Assembly: GCA_025056255.1 (NCBI GenBank)
Contig: JANWVT010000013.1
Coordinates: forward strand, 30,418 to 94,417
DNA from: Bernardetiaceae bacterium
GTDB taxonomy: Bacteria; Bacteroidota; Bacteroidia; Cytophagales; Thermoflexibacteraceae
Reading direction: 5' to 3'
Length of the DNA stretch: 64,000 bases
Part shown: positions 1 to 9,188 of the stretch, in pieces
Layout of the letters: each line of letters opens with the position of its first letter
Numbering within the stretch: the first letter of the stretch is position 1
The notes under the pieces: generated by a model
Seen by the model: only the letters and a program-made list of their open reading frames with translations
Told to the model about the DNA's origin: nothing
The model's database searches: none
Translations under genes and position numbers: made by a program

Positions 1-830
1 CTGACAAAGTAACTGCCATCTATCTGTAAGCTCACCGAAGACTTATTGAACAAGCTGTCTGTCAGATCGTTATAAACAACAGAGGCATCTGCATATTGTC
101 CTCGGATAAATGGGGTAGGTTGTGCATTGCTCACTTGCGAAAAGCCGGGAGAAAATCTGTTATGTGCAACTATTAGTCCTATCCATCCGCGACGAGAGGC
201 GGCAAGTTCCTCGGGCTTAGCTAACTCTTCATGAGCTGGAACGGTAAGAGGCAATATTTTTATTTGCGAGTGTTGAATAGGCGCTTCGGTATGCAAGGGT
301 TGCAATTTTGTCAGAGGCAAAAATGCAACAGATGTATGGCTGTTCTCAGCAAGTTGAACATGGGGGAAGGGCTGTTGTTCTCTATTTTGCTGAGATGCGC
401 CTGCTACAAATCCTTTTGGGGATTTGCTATCCGTAACAGCTATGCTATGGACAGGCGGACGCGTGCCATTACCAGCAGGTTGAGAAGATGTTTGTGGGTT
501 AGGGGTGAAGGCAGGGTCGGCTTGTGGTTGCATGCCGGCTTTTTCAGACTCAGGTTGTAAGGTAACAGGAGGGTTGGTAACAGTTTTTTCAATAGCAACA
601 GAAGGAGGGTTGTTGAAGAATGAGCGGTAAACAACATAGGAGGTAGAAAGTGCAAACAGCATAATAGCTGCCGCAATGCCCAGTTGTTTCAACTTTGGTA
701 AAACAACTACATGCGGTTTTTTAGTTACCTCGCGCTCTATGCGTTCCCAAACTTTTTCAGAGGGCATTAGTTCAGCATTTTCAAATGCCTCTCTAAAAAT
801 ATCCTCCCATTCCTTACCGTTGCTTTTCAT
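1..830 (-). CDS. Anti-sigma-like single-pass membrane protein with start of a C-terminal domain (partial, runs off left edge)
   Basis: The frame is open from an ATG at 828-830 to the window edge (276 codons visible). It overlaps the end of the sigma-factor gene by 17 bp, so the two are probably translationally coupled. Residues 1-48 are charged and cytoplasmic-looking, with a segment (FREAFENAELMPSEKVWERI) typical of Bacteroidota sigma-linked membrane proteins. Residues about 50-67 form one hydrophobic helix. Then follows a long Pro/Gln/Thr-rich linker (about 75-210), and from about residue 215 a domain begins (GWIGLIVAHNRFSPGF) that resembles the first strands of a PorT-type outer-membrane barrel. 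In this family the N-terminus is thought to hold the cognate ECF sigma factor at the inner membrane. Pairing with the adjacent sigma gene is inferred from the overlap. The C-terminal part lies outside the window, so the barrel assignment is tentative. Confidence 0.75.
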   Translation of the reverse strand, partial: MKSNGKEWEDIFREAFENAELMPSEKVWERIEREVTKKPHVVVLPKLKQLGIAAAIMLFALSTSYVVYRSFFNNPPSVAIEKTVTNPPVTLQPESEKAGMQPQADPAFTPNPQTSSQPAGNGTRPPVHSIAVTDSKSPKGFVAGASQQNREQQPFPHVQLAENSHTSVAFLPLTKLQPLHTEAPIQHSQIKILPLTVPAHEELAKPEELAASRRGWIGLIVAHNRFSPGFSQVSNAQPTPFIRGQYADASVVYNDLTDSLFNKSSVSLQIDGSYFV

Positions 831-1383
831 AAACTTTTGACTCGTCTTTTGCCAGCATTTTTTGTATCAACGCCTTAGCTCTTGCATACTGCGATTTTGA
901 TGTTCCCTCAGAAATGCCTAACATTTCTGCAATTTCGTGGTGCTTATATCCCTCAATGGCATACAGGTTAAAAATAGCCTGATAGCCCGGTGAGAGTTTT
1001 TGGATGATTGCCAGTAATTCTTTGAAGTCGTATGACTGGTCTGTCAAATTTTCAGATACAGGCTCTTCGGTTACTTCATCTACATCGTCCATGTGCATCT
1101 TGTCAAGCAGCCGACGGTTTTGCTTTAAGGCGGTATTGACAACGATGCGCTTGACCCAATACTCCAATGTAGAATCGCCTTTGAAATTGCCAATGGCTCC
1201 GAAAATCTTGACAAAAGACTCTTGCAAAATATCTTCGGCTTCAAAGGTGGTTTTAGAATAGCGCAGCGCTACTACGTACATTTTCTTGTAGAATCGTTCG
1301 TAGAGTGCGCGTTGCGCTTTTCCATTGCCTCTGGCGCACATCTCAATCAGCTCTTCTTCTGTCCATTCCTTCGGCTGCATCAT
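814..1383 (-). CDS. ECF-family RNA polymerase sigma-70 factor
   Basis: A 189-residue protein with the usual ECF layout. Region 2 spans about residues 22-95 and contains LYERFYKKMYVVALRYS and EAEDILQESFVKIF. Region 4 spans about 122-178, with a helix-turn-helix around HHEIAEMLGISEGTSKSQ. It should direct core RNA polymerase to a small extracytoplasmic regulon. It starts at an ATG-ATG pair (second Met is residue 2). The downstream gene overlaps it by 17 bp and encodes a membrane protein of anti-sigma type, the normal arrangement for a sigma/anti-sigma pair in Bacteroidota. No promoter match is obvious immediately upstream. The signal sensed cannot be told from sequence. Confidence 0.93.
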   Translation of the reverse strand: MMQPKEWTEEELIEMCARGNGKAQRALYERFYKKMYVVALRYSKTTFEAEDILQESFVKIFGAIGNFKGDSTLEYWVKRIVVNTALKQNRRLLDKMHMDDVDEVTEEPVSENLTDQSYDFKELLAIIQKLSPGYQAIFNLYAIEGYKHHEIAEMLGISEGTSKSQYARAKALIQKMLAKDESKVYEKQR

Positions 1384-1403
1384 GGCTTTGTCGTCAGTTA
1401 TGG

Positions 1404-1556
1404 TTAGAAGAATCGCTGTTCATCAAAAAGACCCTGCAGATAATCAATTAGTTGCATGGCACAACGAATATTTTTCGCATTCACACAGCAATCGGTCAAT
1501 TTAGCGCCAATAAGTGCGCCTTCAAGCAGCATAAAGGTGTTGGCGTAAAAATCCAT
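1404..1556 (-). CDS. Possible 50-residue small protein upstream of the sigma factor
   Basis: This short ORF starts at ATG 1554-1556 and ends 20 bp before the sigma-factor start, on the same strand. The product begins MDFYANTFMLLEGALIGAKL and has an adjacent Cys pair (residues 23-24) and Cys32. It is not hydrophobic enough for a membrane segment and has no motif I recognise. Support is limited to an intact frame, its position filling the gap before the sigma gene, and a reasonable amino-acid mix. No ribosome-binding site is visible, which is normal in this genome. It could equally be a chance ORF in a leader region. Confidence 0.3.
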   Translation of the reverse strand: MDFYANTFMLLEGALIGAKLTDCCVNAKNIRCAMQLIDYLQGLFDEQRFF

Positions 1557-1636
1557 ATGTGCAAATGGGTTGAAGATGTTTTTGATTTAGATTCGACCTA
1601 TGATGTAGTCTTTTACGTTTAAACTTAGCGAAAAGG

Positions 1637-4600
1637 TTACAGCGACTTACCTACTCCGAGAATAAATCGGTTCAAATTTACGTAATGCCCTTCTAAGGGA
1701 CGGTTTGCCCAAATAGGCACATCTACGCGAATAATGAGTGGCTTATAGGCGCGATTTTCTCCACCGAGGTAAATAGTGGCGTATGTCCCAAAACCTACAT
1801 CAGCCAACCATTCCGACCGATTGCGTCGGCTGTACAGCAGCCCGCCATCGGCAAACAGATAACTGTTGATTTGTATGTACTGTTTCAGTTTTTTTGAGCG
1901 CATGGCAATGAGTTTGCTAAAATCCCACTCTACGTTGGCGCTGATGCCGTGCCTGCCGATAAAAGAGCGCTGCAATGAACCAAAGGATTGAGGGGCAAAT
2001 CCGCGGATGTTCATGCCGCCTGCCATGTGCAACCTGTTCCATTCGCTGTCTTCGGTGATGAAAAACAAAGGCGAAAAAATGGCGGCTTCGGTAAAGCGAT
2101 TACTCAATAGCTGCTCGGGGTTAGCACCTGCTGCATATAAATCGGACTCAAAATGCAAGAGTGCACCTTGGGTAAAGCGGGCATAGCCGCGCATGCGCAG
2201 GTCTGACTTTTTGCCCACAAGGGTGTGTTTCCATTCGCCTTCCAAGTAGCCGTAGTTGTCGGGCGTTACCCAAAAGGGATTGCGCAAGAGCAATTTTGCC
2301 TGTCCATGGCTCTTGCTTTTTTGATAAAATCGTGTGAGCGAAGTGTTTAGCGTGCTGTTGGCAACACCAATGCGCCAAAAGGCAGGATAGTGCAGGTAGT
2401 TGCGGTCGGTATTTGACGGACGATACAACAGTTGTTGGCTGATTTCTAACAGGTGGTAGTTGGGATTGTACTGGTCGCGTCGGCGGAAGATGCGCGAAAG
2501 ACCTATTTGGTGCCTGTAAATGCCCGCATTCCATTTAGCATTCAGGTGTTGCTGCCAGTGGGGCATCCAAGGTAGGTAGTAGCCGTTGAGGCTCAGTTGT
2601 GCCGACCAAGGTCGGTGAAAAGGTTGCTGTCCTTCGGGGATGTTGTTTTGCAACAGCCCTGTGTTCCACCAAAAGGCAAGCAACCAGCTTTTTCTGCCCT
2701 CAAAATAATCGCCCGAAAGCCGTGCCCCTACCTGCAAACCATCGTAGTTATTGTACCAAGGGTCGGGGCGCCAGAAATATTGCCAACCGCGCCAGTAGGG
2801 CAGGTTTTTTACTTTGTGTTCCCATTGAACAGGAGGCAGTTTGCGCTGCCATATGTTGTTGCTGCGGTCAGTGTCGGCAAGGGTTTGAGAGGTATCTATT
2901 TCTACGCGAACAGGTGGCGCCTCTAAGTGAACAATAGCTGTATAGCGGCGGTTCAACACGCTGCCCCAGCCCGTCCATTTGGGCAAGATACTTGCTTGCG
3001 TAGGTTTTTGAAGCCATTCATTGGGTATGTGGAAATTTTTCACTTCGCCATTGCGAAGGGTAATGCTAAGGTCTAAGGGCATTTGCATATCGCCTTTGCG
3101 GGTCAGTTCCAAGCGATATTCGCCCGATTTTTTGCCTTTGCGAAGCCCTGTAACAGCATAATCGACAGTTTTAGTAGTTTCTAACCATTGGTCAAAAAAC
3201 CAGTTGAGGTTTTGTCCGGTAGTGGCAGCTACGCTTTGGCGGAAGTCTTCGGGATAAGGATGTTTGAATTTCCAACGCTGTACATAGTCGGCAATGGCGC
3301 GGTAGAAAAGCTCATCGCCCAGTACATAGCGCAGTTGCATGAGCATCGTGCCGCCTTTGGAATAGGCAAGCCCGTAGCCGCCTGTTTGACCGATACCACC
3401 GTTGAAGTCGTTGGAATGAGTATTGAGCGGCTTGTCAAATCCCTGATGAACGGCATCTAAGTACGGGTAAATCAGCCTTGCATAGCCGAAATTGTAGGGT
3501 TGCAGTCGGCGTGTAATGGCTTTGCTTTTTACGCTCTGCGGCACTTCTTTGCCGCCGTAGAGCTGTTCCAGCATCCAAACCGTCAGGAATTCGGCAAAAC
3601 CTTCGTCCATAAAAGCGCGGTAAGTTTCGTTGTTGGCAAGCATCCCATAAAACCATTGATGCGCCAATTCATGTGCAATCAGCCCAACATTACCTGGGTA
3701 AAAGCCATTAACAATTGCCATCATGCCGTATTCGGTGCCGTCTTGCGCATCGGCAACTACTAACGAGGGGTATTCGTATGCGCCAAACTGTTCGCTGTAC
3801 AGGCGCATCATAAGGGCTACCAGTCCGGGTATTTCTTGCCAACGAGCAGCGTGAGGCTCGCGTGCTAGCACTTGAATTTTGGTGCCTCGCAAAATAATTT
3901 CGCCAATTCGGTAAGTTGGGTCGGCAGTGAAGGCGAAATTATGCACGTTGTTGGCTTTGAAATGCCACGTCTTGGTTTTTCCATTCGCTTCGGGAATAAT
4001 AATAGAGGGTTGCTCGTATAAAGGCTTGTTTTTGAAGTTGCTCAGTTGCAAGCGCTTTTTAAGGTCAGCAGGCAACACTTCTTCCTCGTTAATTAGCAGT
4101 CCAGTTGCACCAACAATGTACTGCTGTGGCAAAGTAAGTTGCACCTCAAAATTGCCGAATTCGGCGTAGTATTCTTTGTCTAAATGTTGCGGCGTATGCC
4201 ACCCGTAGCGGTCATATACGCATACGACCGGATACCAATGCACCGCGTTGTAGTGTTTAACCCCATATTGCCGAAACATTTTTTGTCGGCGGCGCATTGT
4301 TCCCCCGTCGTCAAAAAAAGTGCGGAAGCGAATTTTGACCTGCAAGGAATCGCCTGCTTGTAGCGGTTGGTTCAGGCGCACTTCCATAATGGTATTGTCT
4401 ATGGTGTACTGCACAGAGTCACCATTAACGAGCAGCCCGTCTATCAGCGTGCCAAGCCCCGCTGCCTCGTTGCTACCAAAGCGAACAGGCGCACGATTAG
4501 CTCGATAAAGATGATGATAATACGATTCTGGCTGGAAAGCATTGGCATACAGGTGAAAATACAGCCTGTTTAAGGTATGGGGAGAACGGTTGTAATAGGT

Positions 4601-4759
4601 CAGCAAAGCCTCTGCTGCAATGAAGTCAGCACGGTCATCTAAGTTAGCAATTATCTGATAATCAGCTTGTTGTTGCCAATATTCACTTTGCCCAAATGCT
4701 AATGAGATGAGAAAAAAAAGCGCTAGCCATGCGCCTAAGGAGTAAATGGTGCGACACAT
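1637..4759 (-). CDS. M1-family metallopeptidase with C-terminal outer-membrane beta-barrel-like domain
   Basis: A 1040-residue protein from the ATG at 4757-4759. That start gives a signal peptide (about residues 1-23, hydrophobic core LALFFLISLAFG) and lies 5 nt after an exact TAnnTTTG box, so I prefer it to the in-frame ATG at 4948. Residues about 30-560 form an M1 gluzincin peptidase. The zinc motif HELAH is at 363-367 and the third ligand Glu is at about 386 in MDEGFAEF, with the family spacing of 18 residues between. A beta-rich part follows, and from about residue 650 to the end there are alternating aromatic strands, an RGF motif (GGMNIRGFAPQSFG) and a final strand FILGVGKSL, as in Omp85/surface-antigen barrels. 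It is probably a surface- or periplasm-facing aminopeptidase tethered to the outer membrane. Substrates are unknown. Confidence 0.88.
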   Translation of the reverse strand: MCRTIYSLGAWLALFFLISLAFGQSEYWQQQADYQIIANLDDRADFIAAEALLTYYNRSPHTLNRLYFHLYANAFQPESYYHHLYRANRAPVRFGSNEAAGLGTLIDGLLVNGDSVQYTIDNTIMEVRLNQPLQAGDSLQVKIRFRTFFDDGGTMRRRQKMFRQYGVKHYNAVHWYPVVCVYDRYGWHTPQHLDKEYYAEFGNFEVQLTLPQQYIVGATGLLINEEEVLPADLKKRLQLSNFKNKPLYEQPSIIIPEANGKTKTWHFKANNVHNFAFTADPTYRIGEIILRGTKIQVLAREPHAARWQEIPGLVALMMRLYSEQFGAYEYPSLVVADAQDGTEYGMMAIVNGFYPGNVGLIAHELAHQWFYGMLANNETYRAFMDEGFAEFLTVWMLEQLYGGKEVPQSVKSKAITRRLQPYNFGYARLIYPYLDAVHQGFDKPLNTHSNDFNGGIGQTGGYGLAYSKGGTMLMQLRYVLGDELFYRAIADYVQRWKFKHPYPEDFRQSVAATTGQNLNWFFDQWLETTKTVDYAVTGLRKGKKSGEYRLELTRKGDMQMPLDLSITLRNGEVKNFHIPNEWLQKPTQASILPKWTGWGSVLNRRYTAIVHLEAPPVRVEIDTSQTLADTDRSNNIWQRKLPPVQWEHKVKNLPYWRGWQYFWRPDPWYNNYDGLQVGARLSGDYFEGRKSWLLAFWWNTGLLQNNIPEGQQPFHRPWSAQLSLNGYYLPWMPHWQQHLNAKWNAGIYRHQIGLSRIFRRRDQYNPNYHLLEISQQLLYRPSNTDRNYLHYPAFWRIGVANSTLNTSLTRFYQKSKSHGQAKLLLRNPFWVTPDNYGYLEGEWKHTLVGKKSDLRMRGYARFTQGALLHFESDLYAAGANPEQLLSNRFTEAAIFSPLFFITEDSEWNRLHMAGGMNIRGFAPQSFGSLQRSFIGRHGISANVEWDFSKLIAMRSKKLKQYIQINSYLFADGGLLYSRRNRSEWLADVGFGTYATIYLGGENRAYKPLIIRVDVPIWANRPLEGHYVNLNRFILGVGKSL

Positions 4760-4764
4760 TGCCG

Positions 4765-4772
4765 CAAATTTA
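4765..4772 (-). promoter_or_regulatory. TAnnTTTG -7 box for the M1 peptidase gene
   Basis: The minus strand reads TAAATTTG, then 5 nt, then the ATG. It matches the Bacteroidota -7 consensus exactly. No good -33 TTTG is visible at the usual spacing. If functional, transcription would begin at or just before the start codon. Confidence 0.5.
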
Positions 4773-5301
4773 TAAGATAGTATCGGCTTTGTGATAGTTT
4801 TTATTTGAGCGAAGCTTAACAAGTAAACTGCCAACTCTAACATGAATGAGGCAATGTTGGCTGGGCAGTCAATAAATAAACAAGGATTAGCCTCAAATAT
4901 GTTTGTTATTGCACCTTGCAAACAATTTGTTTTCGGACATATGTTCACAAAGAGAAGTCGTATTTTTCCAAGTGATGCGAGTTACACAGCATTAGCTTTT
5001 GCTGTTGGCAAATCACTGAGGGTAAGCCAAAAAATTTCATTTTTCAAAGCAAACAACTTTTGCTACGCTGCTGTGTTAACAGCAAGCAATCATTATAAAA
5101 CCTTGTACAGCTTTTTGCCAGGGGGGTGGTGAGCAATTAACAACGGCGGCGTGCAACGGCGGCGTGCAACGGCAGCGTGCAACGGCGGCATGGCAATTAC
5201 ATTTTTACATGACTAACCGCAATACTTGCGTTCCAATCATACTTCTATTACTACAGCTTACATGAAACGCAAATTGCTTTATATGCGAGCTTATGAATAC
5301 A
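4773..5301. other. Gene-free stretch holding one copy of the 13-bp repeat element
   Basis: About 530 bp between the M1 peptidase start and the pyrophosphatase terminator. It is AT-rich apart from the repeat at 5141-5192. A 96-codon plus-strand ORF (4842-5132) has no recognisable motif and no promoter match, so I do not call it a gene. I see no RNA gene or riboswitch here. Confidence 0.5.
5141..5192. repeat. Four tandem 13-bp units (CAACGGCGGCGTG)
   Basis: Four head-to-tail copies at 5141-5153, 5154-5166, 5167-5179 and 5180-5192, differing by one base each at most, followed by GCAATTA. The same array of four units with the same following GCAATT occurs at 20075-20126. This is GC-rich DNA in an AT-rich intergenic region. 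Confidence 0.9.
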
Positions 5302-5336
5302 AAAGCCGTCCTGATGCAATGTATCGGGACGGCTTT
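5302..5336 (-). terminator. Intrinsic terminator after hppA
   Basis: Perfect arms AAAGCCGTCC (5302-5311) and GGACGGCTTT (5327-5336). The stem can extend inward with one G-U pair. On the minus strand it is followed by a short T tract. It lies just downstream of the pyrophosphatase stop. Confidence 0.85.
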
Positions 5337-5360
5337 GCAATGTACCGAAGTGTTTTTTGG

Positions 5361-7559
5361 TTATACAATAAATGGTGCTAATACCAAGGCTACGATAGAA
5401 ATAAGTTTCAGCAAGATATTCAGCGAAGGACCGGAGGTGTCTTTAAAGGGGTCGCCTACGGTGTCGCCTACTACTGCTGCCTTGTGGGGGTCAGACTTTT
5501 TGTAGTAAACCTGACCGTTAATTTCAACTCCTTCCTCAAAGCTCTTCTTGGCGTTGTCCCATGCGCCACCTGCATTGGACTGGAAAATTGCCATCAGTAC
5601 TCCGGAAACAGTTACGCCTGCCAGTAACCCTCCGAGCGCTTCTTTTCCCATGCCTGGCATCAAGCCAATAGCAACGGGTGCAGCCACTGCTAGTAAGCCC
5701 GGCAGCACCATTTCGCGAATGGCAGCTTGTGTGGAAATTTCTACACACTTGCCATACTGAGCCTTTCCATCGGCTTCTTGGAAGGTTTTTACATCGGCTT
5801 CGCTCCAATCTTTTTGGTCTTTGTCGCCATTGCGACGCATTACCTCCAAAGCCCGCTTCAATTGCGGAATCTCATTGAATTGGCGCCGAACCTCTTGAAT
5901 CATAGACATAGCTGCTCGTCCTACGGCACCCATTGCCAAAGCAGAAAATACAAAAGGCAACATGCCGCCAATGAGGAGTCCTGCCATCACGTTGGCTTTG
6001 GAAATATCAATAGAGGGCAGCTTAGCAGAAGTCATATAAGCGCCAAATAGCGCCAGAGCAGTGAGAGCAGCCGAGGCAATAGCAAAACCTTTTCCAATAG
6101 CGGCAGTGGTGTTGCCTACTGCATCTAGCTTATCGGTACGGTTGCGCACTTCTTTGGGTAGTTCGCTCATTTCGGCAATACCGCCGGCATTGTCTGAGAT
6201 GGGTCCGTACGCATCTACCGCCAGTTGAATACCCAAATTAGAGAGCATTCCTACGGCAGCAATAGCAATACCATACAAGCCGCCAAAGTGGAATGCTAAC
6301 ACAATAGAAATTGCAATAATAAGTACGGGCAAGGCGGTGCTCATCATGCCTACGCCTAAGCCAGCAATAATATTAGTAGCAGCACCTGTTGAAGACTGCC
6401 GCACGATAGATAGCACTGGGCTTTTGCCCATGCCCGTGTAGTATTCCGTAATAATACCTACCAGCACGCCACCAATCAGCCCCACCACAGTTGCAATGAA
6501 GATACCCATAGAGGTCATTTCACGAGTAACACCATATAAGGTATCGTTAAATAGCCATTTTTCTGGCAACATACTGGTAATGATGAAATAGGAAAGCACG
6601 ACCATAATGGCAGAAGAGCCGAACTCGCCAATATTGAGCGCCTTTTGAGGATTACCACCTTCTTTCACTTTTACGAAAAACGTTCCAATAATAGAAACCA
6701 GAATGCCTACACCTGCTAGCATGAGAGGCAACAACACAGCCGAAAGCCCGTTAAATGTTTTGTCGAGTCCGATAAATTCAGCATTCATGAAGGCAGCACC
6801 CAATACCATTGTGCCGATAATGGAACCTACATAGCTTTCGAATAGGTCTGCACCCATGCCCGCAACATCCCCTACGTTATCGCCCACGTTATCGGCAATA
6901 GTAGCGGGGTTGAGGGGGTGGTCTTCGGGGATACCTGCCTCTACTTTGCCCACTAAGTCGGCACCTACGTCGGCGGCTTTGGTGTAGATGCCTCCTCCTA
7001 CACGTGCAAAAAGGGCAATAGAAGAGGCACCAAAAGAAAAGCCAGTGAGCACGGTAATCACGCGTGTAACATTTTCAGCAGTATCGCTGCCAAACAAGTG
7101 GCTGTAGACAATAAACAACACGCTCAACCCAATGACGCCTAAACCTACCACGCCCATACCCATTACTGAGCCACCAGCAAAAGCAACTTCTAAGGCTTTG
7201 CCTAAGCTGTTGCGGGCTGCTGCCGTGGTTCGCACATTAGCCTTGGTAGCTACGCGCATCCCAATAAACCCTGCCAAAGCAGAAGAGAAAGCCCCCAGCA
7301 CAAAGGATAGCGCTACTAACGGAGAAGAAGTTTGGTCGTTGGCTGAAACCCCAAGCAAAATAGCAATAGCCAGTACAAAAACAGCTAAAATGCGGTATTC
7401 AGCCTTTAAAAATGCCATAGCACCCTCGGCTATGCGCGCTGCAATGGCTGCCATTTTAGGTGAGCCGACATCTTGTTTATTAATCCATGCCGTGCGAATA
7501 AAAACGTATAGGAGACCAATTGCTCCCAATCCGGGTAACACGTAGATAAGGTTTTTCAT
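5361..7559 (-). CDS. hppA: K+-dependent membrane-bound pyrophosphatase (predicted Na+ or Na+/H+ pump)
   Basis: A 732-residue integral membrane protein with about 16 hydrophobic helices. It hydrolyses pyrophosphate and exports cations across the inner membrane. The substrate-binding signature [19 protein letters not shown] is followed by an Asp-rich loop ([20 protein letters not shown]), and a second Asp-rich site is near the C-terminus ([18 protein letters not shown]). The residue that sets K+ dependence is Ala in [10 protein letters not shown] (Lys in K+-independent enzymes), so this is the K+-dependent class. The Glu in DLFESYVG is at the position used by Na+-transporting members, which suggests a Na+ or dual Na+/H+ pump. 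The gene is monocistronic, with a consensus promoter upstream and a strong terminator downstream. Function is near certain; the ion is inferred. Confidence 0.96.
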   Translation of the reverse strand: MKNLIYVLPGLGAIGLLYVFIRTAWINKQDVGSPKMAAIAARIAEGAMAFLKAEYRILAVFVLAIAILLGVSANDQTSSPLVALSFVLGAFSSALAGFIGMRVATKANVRTTAAARNSLGKALEVAFAGGSVMGMGVVGLGVIGLSVLFIVYSHLFGSDTAENVTRVITVLTGFSFGASSIALFARVGGGIYTKAADVGADLVGKVEAGIPEDHPLNPATIADNVGDNVGDVAGMGADLFESYVGSIIGTMVLGAAFMNAEFIGLDKTFNGLSAVLLPLMLAGVGILVSIIGTFFVKVKEGGNPQKALNIGEFGSSAIMVVLSYFIITSMLPEKWLFNDTLYGVTREMTSMGIFIATVVGLIGGVLVGIITEYYTGMGKSPVLSIVRQSSTGAATNIIAGLGVGMMSTALPVLIIAISIVLAFHFGGLYGIAIAAVGMLSNLGIQLAVDAYGPISDNAGGIAEMSELPKEVRNRTDKLDAVGNTTAAIGKGFAIASAALTALALFGAYMTSAKLPSIDISKANVMAGLLIGGMLPFVFSALAMGAVGRAAMSMIQEVRRQFNEIPQLKRALEVMRRNGDKDQKDWSEADVKTFQEADGKAQYGKCVEISTQAAIREMVLPGLLAVAAPVAIGLMPGMGKEALGGLLAGVTVSGVLMAIFQSNAGGAWDNAKKSFEEGVEINGQVYYKKSDPHKAAVVGDTVGDPFKDTSGPSLNILLKLISIVALVLAPFIV

Positions 7560-7608
7560 GCAAAATCTGATTTCGTTGTAAGTTTCAGGTTATACACTTG
7601 CAAGATTG

Positions 7609-7640
7609 CAAAGATAAACGAACACAGCTTTGATTTGCAA
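7609..7640 (-). promoter_or_regulatory. Consensus Bacteroidota promoter of hppA
   Basis: Minus strand: TTG (7638-7640), 21 nt spacer, TATCTTTG (7609-7616), an exact TAnnTTTG match. The predicted leader is about 45 nt. Confidence 0.65.
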
Positions 7641-7733
7641 GAAAATACACTAACCTTGCAGCGCGCTTCCATAAAGAAAGGTTGCACAGTTCAGGGGCTT
7701 TCTCTATCTTAACTGCCCAATCAAAGAATCATC

Positions 7734-9017
7734 ATGGTGCAAAATGCTTTTTCGGCGCTAAGTTGGCAGCGCACGCTCTACGTCAACGGCTTTGCAGGCA
7801 AACGCCCCAAAGTGCCTGCACAATGGCACGAGCTGTACAAAGCAGGCAAAGAGGTTATGTCGGAAAAGGCTTTTGCCTACATAGCTGGTGGAGCAGGTTT
7901 GGAAAAAACCATGGAAGCCAATCGTCGCGGCTTTGAGCAGCTGCAAATTGTGCCGCGCATGTTGCAAAATGTAGAACAGCGCAACCTAAGCATCACGCTT
8001 TTTGGCAAGTTACTGCCTTCGCCTTTCCTGCTCAGCCCCATAGGTGTGTTGGAAATGGTGCATAGCGAGGCAGATTTGGCAGTGGCACGAGCAGCGGCAG
8101 CATTCCATGTTCCTTTTATTTTCTCCAACCAAGCCTCTGTGCCAATGGAGCAAACAGCTGCTGCTATGGGCAACAGCCCCAGATGGTTTCAACTTTATTG
8201 GAGTAAGTCGGATGAGTTAGTAGCCAGTTTGGTACAGCGTGCCGAACGCAGTGGCTGCCAAGCCATTGTGGTTACCTTAGATACTACAATGCTCGGTTGG
8301 CGTCCGCGCGACCTAAATTTGGGCTATTTGCCTTTTATGGAAGGCAAAGGTATTGCACAATACACTTCCGACCCTGTTTTTATGCAACTGGTACGCGAAC
8401 AGTTGCACCAACCACAAGCGCTGGAAACCAAGCCCCCCATTACTTGGCAAGCCATCAGAGGGCTGTGGAAAATGGCGAGCGCTTTTCCCGGCAATCCTTT
8501 GGCGAATATGTTTTCGCCACTGCCTCGTGCTGCTGTGAGGCTATTTGTCAATATCTACTCGCGCCCTTCACTCACTTGGGAAAACCTGCGATTTTTGCGG
8601 CAGCATACGCGTTTACCAATCGTATTGAAAGGTATTTTACACCCAGAAGATGCTCGCCGTGCAATAGATGAAGGCATTGATGGCATCATGGTCTCTAACC
8701 ATGGTGGCAGGCAAGTGGACGGTGCCATTGCTGCCATAGATGCCTTGCCCGAGATAGTACAGGCTGTTGCAGGCAAAATTCCCGTGCTGATGGATAGCGG
8801 CATTCGTTCCGGTGCCGATGCTTTCAAAGCGCTTGCCTTAGGGGCTACGGCGGTGGGTATTGGCAGACCCTATGCCTTTGGATTGGCAATTGGTGGAGAA
8901 AGAGGTGTTCGCGAAGTAATTAGCCATTTTCTTGCAGACCTTGAACTCAACATGGCGCTATCAGGATGCAAAAATATATTGGAGGTTAGGGAAGCTACCT
9001 TAAAAAGGCGCTCATAA
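7734..9017 (+). CDS. FMN-dependent alpha-hydroxy-acid oxidase, lactate 2-monooxygenase-like
   Basis: A 427-residue TIM-barrel flavoprotein that should oxidise a 2-hydroxy acid such as L-lactate. The catalytic His and FMN-binding part is SNHGGRQVDGAIAAIDALPE, followed by the flavin phosphate site DSGIRSGADAFKALALGA and GIGRPYAFGLA. The substrate-side motif HSEAD and the loop MLGWRPRDLNLGYLPF, followed by YTSDPVF, resemble actinobacterial lactate 2-monooxygenase more than short glycolate or lactate oxidases. Oxidative decarboxylation of lactate to acetate is therefore possible, but this is inference. No signal peptide, so cytoplasmic. The gene stands alone and converges on thrA across a shared terminator. 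Confidence 0.88.
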   Translation: MVQNAFSALSWQRTLYVNGFAGKRPKVPAQWHELYKAGKEVMSEKAFAYIAGGAGLEKTMEANRRGFEQLQIVPRMLQNVEQRNLSITLFGKLLPSPFLLSPIGVLEMVHSEADLAVARAAAAFHVPFIFSNQASVPMEQTAAAMGNSPRWFQLYWSKSDELVASLVQRAERSGCQAIVVTLDTTMLGWRPRDLNLGYLPFMEGKGIAQYTSDPVFMQLVREQLHQPQALETKPPITWQAIRGLWKMASAFPGNPLANMFSPLPRAAVRLFVNIYSRPSLTWENLRFLRQHTRLPIVLKGILHPEDARRAIDEGIDGIMVSNHGGRQVDGAIAAIDALPEIVQAVAGKIPVLMDSGIRSGADAFKALALGATAVGIGRPYAFGLAIGGERGVREVISHFLADLELNMALSGCKNILEVREATLKRRS

Positions 9018-9129
9018 ATTTCAATTTCCGCGCCCTGTTACACGCCCTGTTATCTAATCATCTTGTTAACCTCAAAAAAACTGTAAAAAGGTATGGGGTG
9101 CTAACAACGGCACAGTCGCTTAGTAATAA

Positions 9130-9173
9130 AAAAATCCGAAGGGTAAGCGGAGCAACCGTTCCTTCGGATTTTT
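9130..9173. terminator. Bidirectional terminator between the flavoenzyme gene and thrA
   Basis: Arms AAAAATCCGAAGG (9130-9142) and CCTTCGGATTTTT (9161-9173) give a 13-bp perfect stem with A/T tracts on both sides, as expected between convergent genes. Confidence 0.9.
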
Positions 9174-9188
9174 GCAGATAAGCGAGGC

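Noticed and set aside
2148..2534. 128-codon minus-strand ORF
   Set aside because: Shadow frame within the M1 peptidase gene.
4842..5132. 96-codon ORF in the gap upstream of the M1 peptidase
   Set aside because: No motif, no promoter match, low-complexity composition and partial overlap with the peptidase upstream region.
5139..5200. Possible CRISPR array from the 13-bp tandem repeat
   Set aside because: Units are adjacent with no spacers and too short for CRISPR repeats; no cas genes nearby.
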